Position numbers and translations under genes: made by a program | In this document: positions 55,894 to 64,000 of the stretch, one piece after another | How positions within the stretch are numbered: position 1 is the stretch's first letter | Layout of the letters: the number at the start of each line of letters is the position of its first letter | Assembly (NCBI GenBank): GCA_029582165.1 | Contig: CM055872.1 | Location: 52,608,195-52,672,194 of the forward strand | Length of the DNA: 64,000 bases | Source: Portulaca oleracea | Lineage: Eukaryota > Streptophyta > Magnoliopsida > Caryophyllales > Portulacaceae | Direction of reading: 5' to 3' | The notes under the pieces: generated by a model | The model's input: only the letters and a program-made list of their open reading frames with translations | Database searches by the model: none | Told to the model about the DNA's origin: nothing

Positions 55894-56326
55894 ATACCTT
55901 CCTGAATTTCGTCACTCAATTAACCTTTGTAATTATGTAATTTATTTTAATCATTTTTTATCTTTATTTTTAATTTAGGATTAAATTCCAATAATTTTTG
56001 GAATGCACAAAATGATGAAAAAATGAAGAAAAACCCACTAAAATAGCCTATCCCAATCATCTATCCAAGTCAACCACAAATAAACTAAAAAAAATAATCA
56101 GACACGCTTGTGCCACATGCTGGCACACTTTTCCCTGTGCAAGCCTATGTTGGATGTTTTTAGATTAATGCTAACACACGCTTGACACACGCCTCTTTGA
56201 ATTCAAATTTCCCCCCCATTTCATCTTTTTCTCTCCATTTTAAACCCGACCTCCACCACTATAAATACACTCTCACTTCCACTCTTTTCCGACACCCCAA
56301 AATCACCTTGGGAGTATTGACACTAG
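55894..56326. other. AT-rich spacer with TATA-like promoter remnant
   Basis: Low-complexity sequence. 56260-56267 reads TATAAATA, followed by a pyrimidine-rich leader-like stretch, which could be the remains of an LTR promoter. No coding sequence recognised. Confidence 0.3.
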
Positions 56327-56558
56327 GGGTGTGTTTGGTGCAAAGGAAAACTGTTTTCTAGGAAAATGATTTTCCTTGGAAAATGATTTTCTTAGAAAAT
56401 GAATTTTCGTTTGATATTTTCCGTGTTTGGTACACAGGAAAATGATTTTCCTGGAAAACGATTTTCGTATGTTTGACAATAAGGAGACAGAGATTAAAAT
56501 GTGTGTGTCGAAAACGATTTTCACATGTTTGACAGTAAGGAGACAGAGATTAAAATTC

Positions 56559-56642
<84 letters not shown>

Positions 56643-56724
56643 TGGAGAGAGAGAGAGAGAGAGAGAGAAATATTAAAAAGGGTGCATGAGAGAGAGATTA
56701 AAACGGGTGTAAGATAGAGTGGTG

Positions 56725-56771
<47 letters not shown>

Positions 56772-56857
56772 CAAAACGGATGCAGGAGAGAGAGTGGTGG
56801 AGAGAGAAAAACTAGAGAGAGAGATATTAAAACGCGTGCATGAGAGAGAAAAAGCTA

Positions 56858-56904
<47 letters not shown>

Positions 56905-56967
56905 GATATTAATTAAAACAAGTGTATGAGATAGAGAAAGATGAGAGAGAGAGAGATAGAGAAAGAT

Positions 56968-57001
<34 letters not shown>

Positions 57002-57162
57002 ATGGGAGAGAGGGAGAAAATGATTTTCGTTAGGTTGGAGTCAATAAAATAATTTACAAAGGGGTGGAAGAAAATCATTTTCTTGGAAAATGGTTTTCTC
57101 TATTTCCAGTCACCAAACACCGGAAAATGGGAAAATCATTTTCATCCCAACCAAACACACCC
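56327..57162 (+). mobile_element. Foldback-type element with GGGTGTGTTTGGTG ends, copy 2, with GA expansion
   Basis: 836 bp. Inverted ends GGGTGTGTTTGG and CCAAACACACCC. The outer 180 and 150 bp match the element at 33559-34469. The centre (56560-57000) consists of several long (GA)n tracts joined by short GTGGTGGAGAG and ATTAAAACG links. The Arg/Glu peptides in these frames are microsatellite artefacts. Confidence 0.75.
56560..57000. repeat. (GA)n microsatellite cluster
   Basis: At least six GA runs of 15-50 bp separated by short linkers such as AAATATTAAAAAGGGTGCAT that are themselves repeated. Confidence 0.93.
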
Positions 57163-57339
57163 AAGAGAAAGTGATCGAGTCTTCTCAAACTCCCTCCCCT
57201 TTCCTTTCTCATGAACTTTGGAGTAGTCGTCCCCTACTTTGCTTAGACTACCTTCTTTCCCTTGAGCTAGAGACTTGACAGTTATATACCCAATCCTTGC
57301 ATCTTGTTAAAGCTTCTTTTTGCAGCATTTAACGATTAT

Positions 57340-57574
57340 ATGCTATTTGACAACCCCACACCTGAATTTGTCGAGACATGGTAGTCGACTTCTTTGCCAC
57401 TGAGAAAGCCTCAACCCACTCTAGATTAGTCTTTACCTCTCGGTTCAATGGACTTATCTTAAGGGCCCTTGTAAGTGTTTCCACGGCTTCATCTGGATCA
57501 CCCACCTTGGCAATGTAGAATGTTTTGACATTGTTTGGTTCAAATTTTAAAGCAAATCTACAAACTTCATGCAA
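57340..57574 (-). pseudogene. TPR-protein gene fragment
   Basis: Open minus-strand segment with EVCRFALKFEPNNVKTFY, then GDPDEAVETLTRALKISPLN and REVKTNLEWVEAF. The spacing of Ala/Leu/Pro fits one and a half tetratricopeptide repeats near the end of a co-chaperone-like TPR protein. No complete gene surrounds it and it is flanked by repeats, so it looks like a captured or dead fragment. The parent gene was not identified. Confidence 0.5.
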
Positions 57575-57638
57575 TATATATTATACGCTCCAGAAGCAAA
57601 TCTACAAATTGCATGCAATATATATTATATGCTCCAGG
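57551..57638. repeat. 44 bp tandem duplication
   Basis: Two adjacent units (57551-57594 and 57595-57638), each with GCAATATATATTATA and GCTCCAG, differing at a few positions. Confidence 0.85.
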
Positions 57639-58410
57639 AGCACATGCTCAGACCTCCTATGTGGCATTTTACTTTCCAACCTGGCATTAAAATTTCTTAC
57701 TTTTCCACAAAAATTAGGATAAAAAAACCCTTAGTAACCGTTTATATTCTATTTCATCTTTAATTCTGAAGCTCTGCTCCTCCTAGAAATCGTCGGTCAC
57801 AACTACTCTTTCCATCAACTGGGCTATTTTGCCGCTCCGACGCCGTGAACTCCTCTTCTCCATTGCGTCGTCGTCGTTGCCTACTCCGACAATACAACCA
57901 TCTCCTTTTTCGTTGTTATTCACTGTAAACTTTGCTATCTTTGCACACTTCATCCAGAACTCCGTTGCTTCACAACTTGTCTTTAACTATGGAAGAGTCG
58001 AAATTGAAAACATCGACACTCATTTACAAGAGCAAAAAATGGTAATTCATTTGTGTACACTAATTTCAGGCATTTACGTTAGCAGTTTAACATTTGTTAT
58101 TACTTCAGCATACACTCTACTTTATTCCCTGATATTTATAAATATGTAGATTGTTCATATAAATTTGCTCGTTCCGTTTCATATATGTTGTGTAATTGAA
58201 AACCCTAAAATATATGTGTTTATATGCCTATAATATATCTGATTCTCGATTTCTATTGACATACTTTGAAAAGTTGGGAACTTTAAGAGATTAAATGTTT
58301 GAAATAGGTTTATTACAAGTCAATATAAATAGTTTGAATTTATATGAATAGCAGATCCAATGAGGCAGCAACTAGGCAGAAGACAGGGGAACAAATTCAA
58401 AACGTATAAT
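57639..58410. other. Unassigned sequence
   Basis: Includes a plus-strand open frame (57829-58149, 106 codons) beginning MPLRRRELLFSIASSSLPTP. It has no recognised domain and ends in AT-rich sequence. A promoter or leader remnant is possible, but no gene is called. Confidence 0.25.
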
Positions 58411-58586
58411 TGTTCACTGACTAATTCATAGTTGTTCACTCACTGATTCATGGTCGTTCACTCACCAGTTCATGGCTATTCACTCATTGATTCATGGTTG
58501 TTCACTCACTGATTCTTAGTTGTTCACTCACCAATTCATGATTGTCCACTCACTAATTCATGGTTATTCACTCACTGATCGATCTA
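58411..58586. repeat. 22 bp tandem repeat array, eight copies
   Basis: Unit close to TGTTCACTCACTGATTCATGG plus T, eight successive copies with 1-4 substitutions each and constant length. Related TTGTTCACT words recur, dispersed, at about 58740-58800 and 59187-59350. Confidence 0.9.
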
Positions 58587-59713
58587 TGTAATCTACCTTT
58601 TGATATATTAAAAAGCTTTGGTCCTCACATGATAAATTGTTTGTCTAGTTTTAGAAACATGACATAATTTGGGTTGATTGAATTCATTTTCAATCTTCTA
58701 TCTTGGTTGAAAATTATGATTTTGTACACATGGTTTGAGATTGTTCACTCAACTTGGCATATTGGTTCACTGGATATCATATATTTGTTCATCAAATCAA
58801 GTACATGTAACACTTAATAATTCATTCCTTCAGCTAATAACGATTTTATAATCTCAAATGCTTTGTTCATTGGTTATATTGTTCATTAAAGTATTTGATT
58901 TTGCCTTGTTCTTATCCAGGATACTTGAAGCTTGATGTCAAGAAGGGAATGAATGTCTCTGCATATGACAATGACAGAATATAGCTTTTCAGGGGTGTGT
59001 AGTGGGCTAGGAGAGACATGTAGTGCGTAGCTGGTCCTAAATAACCAAACGTAGAGATGGAACTATGAAAATCGAAGGGGGTGTGAAGACAACTTACGAG
59101 AAGTGCTTTACAACATTGAGATCACATTATGAAGCTTCACTATATATTGTTTTCTTATTACTTTGCAATGAAGTAATGTACTAGATATGTTGAGATTGTT
59201 CACTAGATATGCTACAATTGTTCATCAAATAGCTAGTGGTTGTTCACCAGAAATGTTTCTATTGTTCACTTTGTCGAAGTTTACTACTATATTTATGTTG
59301 TTCACTTGATATTTTTCCACTGTTCACCATATACATTGTCGTTGTTCGCCTTATATGTTGAGACCATTATTCAATTTCTCTTTGGATTTCAGCCATTTTC
59401 AGGCCTAAGTTAGGCTTAATAGTGTTACTCTTTCTCACTCTCCTCCCAAGTAAGGGTAAGGAGGAGTCAGTATCCTCCTTAACCCCTCCTAACCCCCTTT
59501 TACCCTCCTCCCAAGCAAGCCCAAAGATTTCCAAAAAGAGAGTACACCACCCAAGACCACCGGTGACCAGAGGTAGCCTCAAGAATCAATCCTTCTGAAA
59601 TCAAGACTGGCCACTGATTATCAAGTCCTTCAAGCAACTCCAACTTTCCCAAGTCACCGACAACTCCTACAAAGAGCTTCGAGAAGGACTGCTAGCCACT
59701 ACCACCCAGATCC
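58587..59713. other. AT-rich sequence with dispersed TTGTTCAC motifs
   Basis: No gene recognised. About ten TTGTTCAC/TTGTTCAT words occur, in two clusters. 59440-59520 holds CTCCTCCTAACCCC-type repeats. Confidence 0.4.
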
Positions 59714-60030
59714 AGAAAGTTTCAAGCACCGTCAAAGGACAACCCGTCACCACTGGTCACCGACGATAGAACTAAAGGGAAGAATGGACTTATCAGAGAA
59801 AAGTTTCAAGCACCGTCAAAGACGCAGAAAGTTTCAAACACCGTCAAAGGACAGCCCGTCACTACTGGTCACCAACAATAGAACCAAAGGCAAGAATGGA
59901 CATATCAGAGAAAAGCTTCAAGCACTGTCAAAGGACAGTCCATCACCATTGGTCACCGACAAAGACAGCCTATCACCATTGATCATCGACAACAGAACCA
60001 AAGGCAAGAATGGACAAATCAGAGATTGGC
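59714..60030. repeat. Minisatellite of about 83-112 bp units (3.5 copies)
   Basis: Unit starts near AGAAAAGTTTCAAGCACCGT (59714, 59797, 59909) and includes GTCACCACTGGTCACCGAC and AAGAATGGACTTATCAGAG. The second unit holds a further small internal duplication at about 59803-59846. The overlapping open frame (59784-60056) reflects the repeat. Confidence 0.85.
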
Positions 60031-60455
60031 AATGCCAGTGGCGACCTAACATTTAACTAATCATCAACGGCTGCGAGGTAATTAAGTATCAAACTTTATG
60101 GTGATGGGTTGGTTTTTTTTTTTTCGCCACAAAGGATGGTGTTGGTTTTAGAGAGATTTAACTGTACAAATACAAAAATGCGCCTAGAGTTATTGTTCAC
60201 AGCGTTGACTCGCGTCTTTTAAAATCATATGGTCCATAACGAGTCTCCTTTCAGCAAAAAAAAAAATCAACAAAATCTCCTCACACTTTGATTTCAACAT
60301 CACCAGCCACAGTGGCAACAAACTCATGCAGGAATCTTTTTAAATTTTTTTTTTATCCCTACTAGTTTAAGATCTTAAAAAGAAAAACGGCAAAAAAAAG
60401 GTAACAGGGGCATGCATGACAATGGAAAATATGCCCTGCCTGGCCAAACAAAGGA
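60031..60455. other. Spacer and 3' UTR of the REI1-like gene
   Basis: T and A homopolymers and no coding sequence. The part next to 60456 is presumably the 3' UTR of the minus-strand gene. Confidence 0.4.
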
Positions 60456-62278
60456 CTAATGTGGAACATTCTTAGGGAGATTCAAGATGACATTGTTCTT
60501 CATGCCAATCTTGGTTCGCATGGATTCTACTCCCGACCTGCCTCTGCTAATCTCCTTCAAGACCTTCATCCTTATAGTTCGCTCCTTCGACTGCACTGTA
60601 GATAGCCCCATGCTCTTATAACTGCCCAACAGAATAACAGACTTCAGGCTTCAGCTAACAAAGGAATACAACATTACCTTGAGATTACTGAAAAGTTGGT
60701 CTCAAAAAGGAGTTGAGACAACAAACCTGGAGGCAAGTGCAAGGGAGATAGCATAATCATTTGCAGCCGCTGGACGTGGTTTTTGCCTGTAGTACCGCAA
60801 GAATTCCCGGGATCCAAGTGTCTTTGTGGATACTCCACTGCTGCTCTTGCTCCGGATCACAAGCTCTGCCCCCCCGCTTCCGAGTTCAACAGAGTTTGCC
60901 CCATCATTCACTGCAACCAACTGTTTGCCGTCTTCATCCATGTAGCTATCAACAACATAACCGACTATTACAACATTGAAAAGTTATCAATGACAATATT
61001 TAATCAATGACAACATCATAATGAGGAAAAGAAGGATTCTATTACATACTATCCAAACATCATAACCCTATTTTCATGCACCTCACAATACATTACCCCA
61101 AAATCTTCAGCTTCCCAGTTCCCACCAGTCACTGATGTGCCCCTTGCCCCCAAAATTGGGTCATCCTTCAAATCCCATTTCAGGCACAACCAGGATCTTC
61201 CCCTCCCCTCATTCTCACCATCTCACCCTGAGGCTTTCTTTGTTTTCAAGTTAGAAAAGGGTTATCATTATAGAAGGGTTAATGGTACAGAATTCAAAGC
61301 TTGTCTGGTAAGTACATTTTCCAAATCCATAGTATTAGTCATGAAGAAACCACATAAAAACATTAGTACCTGCTGCTATAGTCATAAAATTCTTCCAACT
61401 CCACTTCCTCATCATCACCTCCATCACTATAGCGAACTTTGCAATGACTTTTTGCCTCCATGTGCTTCCTCACTGCCTCCAAGCTGCTAAATGGGTGGCA
61501 TCTCTCATTGCAGTACAGGCACAAGAAATCCCTTTTAACCTGACATAATATTTGCATCCCAGGACACATGTAAGAAATCAACCATAAAAAAGTGAGGGGA
61601 GAGAAGGAATTGGGAGAGTCACAGCGAACAAAGATAAGCAATTAAGCAAACAAGGAGCACATAGAGCTGCTTGAAAACTAGTGCGAGGTAGCAGCTCATT
61701 ACCTTGAGGCCAAGATAAGTAAGAAGACCCTTAGCATCTTTCAAATATTCAATGTCAGGAATGAAGAAACCATGCTTTTTATGCATATGAACCATACAAC
61801 TTTCTATGGTATCATTGGGGAAGTCACACATAAAGCAATGAGCTGGGTCCAACTCAAAATCGTCTTCGTCATCCTCCTCCATAGCATCAGCATCTGCTGA
61901 CAGTTCATTCATCTTCATTGAAGTGAATGAATCTACAGCGTCATCAACCATATCTTCCTCAGGATCAACCTCTTCCCACTCACTTTCCTCACTTTCCTCT
62001 GCCTCATCTTTTTCAGCTGGAGGCCTTACAGGTACACGACGAATTAGTGGCTTAATTATGGCATTCTCAGCACTCTGAAGATTTTCTCCCAGGGAAGCCC
62101 GCATTATATGACTCTTCGACTTGAGATGCTGAGCATGAGCCTTGGAGCTTCTGTAACCCTTACCACAAAGCCCACAACTGTAGAGCATGGGGGTCTCATT
62201 TAACTTGTTCTTCTCTTCAGCAAGAGCGGATTGCCTAGCTAAAAATAGTGCTTCTGTCACCCCTGGTACTCCAGCAAT
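60456..62278 (-). CDS. REI1/ZNF622-type cytoplasmic 60S biogenesis zinc-finger protein (partial, lacks first exon)
   Basis: Four exons: 62278-61703, 61539-61370, 60945-60727 and 60621-60456, with GT-AG junctions and consistent phases, giving 376 residues to the TAG at 60456. The first begins IAGVPGVTEALFLARQSAL and has a C2H2 finger (CGLCGKGYRSSKAHAQHLKS), an acidic middle, and a second finger (CFMCDFPNDTIESCMVHMHK with KKH). The next exon carries another (CLYCNERCHPFSSLEAVRKH). The last ends SGVESMRTKIGMKNNVI and LPKNVPH. Yeast Rei1 and human ZNF622 act late in cytoplasmic 60S maturation, helping release the Arx1 export factor; a similar role in the plant cytoplasm is inferred. The usual first exon of about 40 residues with the N-terminal finger is not found up to 64000, so it lies beyond the window. 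Confidence 0.93.
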
Positions 62279-64000
62279 CTGGAACAAAATAAGGCCAACA
62301 AACAAAAAAGTTGGATATGAAACTACCGCACTCACCAATTCAAAGCAAGAGTGGCTTCAACTATCATCAGCAAATAAGGCCCTGACCAATAATATGTGAA
62401 AATATATAGACAACAGTGGCAATAAGCATGATCAAAGTGACTTCTTGCTAGGCATAGATGAGAGAAAAATGGAGGGAATAGCAAGTGAAAGGGAGACCAA
62501 AGGTTTCACCCTCCTCAAACACAAAACACAAAACTATTTGACAAACCAGGTAAATGTAAAATTAAGTCTGCCAAATATCCAGGAAGGCAGATGATACATC
62601 ACTCATAAGCTGCACAAGATGAAAAACTTAGAATTGGTGAGCATCCTGCTGTATTCAGCTCCAAACAACAACAAGATCATTGCAAGGCTAGTAAGCTAAT
62701 CGTTCATTTCTCCATCCACAAAATCAAAAATCCTATCCACCAATTGACCTCTTAAAACTCACAGTTCTACCCATCTGCCATCTGTCATCTACATGGTGTA
62801 AAAATCAATATTATTTCACAGATTGAGGTATGAAAGTTGAATTTTTTGGTACCACTATTTTAAAGAAGAATCATTAAGTCCCTTGACCTTTGTTGCTTGT
62901 GTTTTAAAAGGTGACAATTTAAAAATCAGGTGGAAGGACAGCTTCGATAAGATTGCAAATAACTTATTCAATCAATTTCAAGATTTTAGAAAGTTGAGTT
63001 ACCCACAAAACTTGAGATACTTGGCAATAAGTCATGTTGTTATGCTTTGACGCTTGGTTCACTAATGTTATAATTTAAGGAGGGAAGGAGGACATTTGGA
63101 TTCTCCTCAAAAACTAACTTAAGAAGACTAAAAAAAATACAGAGACTACAAAGATCAAGGGACCTAACAATTCATTTCAAAGTAGTGTTGCAAACCGATT
63201 CAGCTTCCAAGTCTTCCAAATAATTAATTTTATCCATAGTGTCACACAACAATTATGCTCAATTAATTTCACCTAAGAATCAGAGGGAAATGGAAATACA
63301 CAAGAAAATTCCTTCATAGCTTGTTGGGCCAGACAGAATCAGAGAGAGATGGAGAAAGACAGGAAAATGCCATCGCTTGTTGGAATTGAAAGAATTACAG
63401 TGAGAAGAACGATCACACAAGAAATTGCACTATCTGAACAACTTCTTGATTAAAGAAATGAGCTACTGGTAATATGCCCATCAATTCAAATCTTCAGTTC
63501 TCCAAATGTGGTGGAATTTGGAAAAGAAAATAATACAATAGGATCATTTCACACTTTTGAGGTTAGTTTGTGCCTTTGTAGTCCACAAACATGGTAAAGA
63601 CTGACCAGTTTTCGCCTTCCAGTTTGTTCCAACCAAGTAACACAACACGAGAAAATAAGTATTTATGCCTCTCCCCCTGTTCGAATATTTTCTTTCCCGT
63701 TCATTTCTTCCCCATGTGTTTCACAACTGTAATCCAAACACAAATCCAAGCTTCTAACAAACATAACTCATGGATATGATGATAAGAATCGTTAAAGAAG
63801 AGAATGGATAATTCACAAAGGCTCAAGTATCAAAAGCTTGCAGATGTCTAAAAACTCAAATTGGAAGAAATGATCAAAATCTCCGCTGGTATCACGCGAA
63901 TGAGGCAGCCCAGATGGCAATTAACTACAAATTGATATTCCCTAAGAAAATTCAGAAGAACTAGCTGTACATATAATTTGTCATAATCGCAATCCATAAA
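62279..64000 (-). other. First intron of the REI1-like gene (within window)
   Basis: At least 1.7 kb of AT-rich sequence with no coding exon, RNA gene or definable repeat. No stretch encodes the CxxC finger and HYKSxWHR-like motif expected of exon 1. Assigned as intron because the exon at 62278 has a clean acceptor. Confidence 0.6.

Noticed and set aside
56427..57078. Arg/Glu-repeat and Ser/Leu-repeat peptides
   Set aside because: Translations of GA microsatellites, not proteins.
58411..58586. CRISPR-like direct repeats
   Set aside because: Units are contiguous with no unique spacers, in plant nuclear DNA; a minisatellite.

Overview
This is nuclear DNA of a flowering plant, most likely a eudicot with a repeat-rich genome. 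The evidence is spliced genes with GT-AG introns, plant-only gene families (a fasciclin-like arabinogalactan protein, a GT14 family glycosyltransferase), copia and gypsy retrotransposons primed by initiator tRNA-Met, plant L1-type LINEs, and Stowaway-, hAT- and Tourist-like small DNA transposons. The species cannot be named from the sequence. No CRISPR array, operon, rRNA or tRNA gene was seen. Four host genes are supported: (1) the 3' end of a GT14 core-2/I-branching glycosyltransferase-like gene (plus, 384-1019); (2) an intronless fasciclin-like arabinogalactan protein gene (minus, 4011-4877); (3) a complete 14-exon gene for a 440-residue secretory-pathway coiled-coil membrane protein (minus, 16959-37585), whose 1.3 kb of coding sequence is spread over 20.6 kb; and (4) the last five... 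more exactly the last four exons of a REI1/ZNF622-type 60S ribosome biogenesis zinc-finger gene (minus, 60456-62278), whose first exon is not in the window. Layout: 1-5 kb holds two genes and a Tourist-like element. 5.6-15.8 kb is repeat territory: two copies of an AACCGGT-rich element, a short gag-protease copia element (8241-10863) with a perfect GAGTC target duplication, and a decayed Athila-like gypsy element on the minus strand. 16.9-37.6 kb is the 14-exon gene; its introns 4, 5, 6, 8 and 11 are swollen by DNA transposons, a LINE fragment and an LTR-like stretch. 37.8-46.3 kb holds two decayed L1-type LINEs in opposite orientation; the first carries a hAT-like insertion and has a Stowaway element just beyond its tail. 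46.3-55.9 kb is a nested gypsy cluster: one family is present as a plus-strand LTR-PBS-gag piece, a minus-strand integrase-3' LTR piece and a solo LTR inserted in that integrase, while a separate 3.4 kb solo LTR splits the gag. 56.3-60.0 kb contains a foldback element with large GA tracts, a TPR gene fragment and two tandem-repeat arrays. The host genes are unrelated to one another and show no sign of acting together. I found no convincing new biological system. The most useful signals are the precisely dated nesting order of the transposons (many perfect target duplications), a gypsy pol frame that runs through the polypurine tract into the 3' LTR, a LINE sitting about 200 bp from the start of the 14-exon gene, and several tandem or palindromic arrays without an assigned role.
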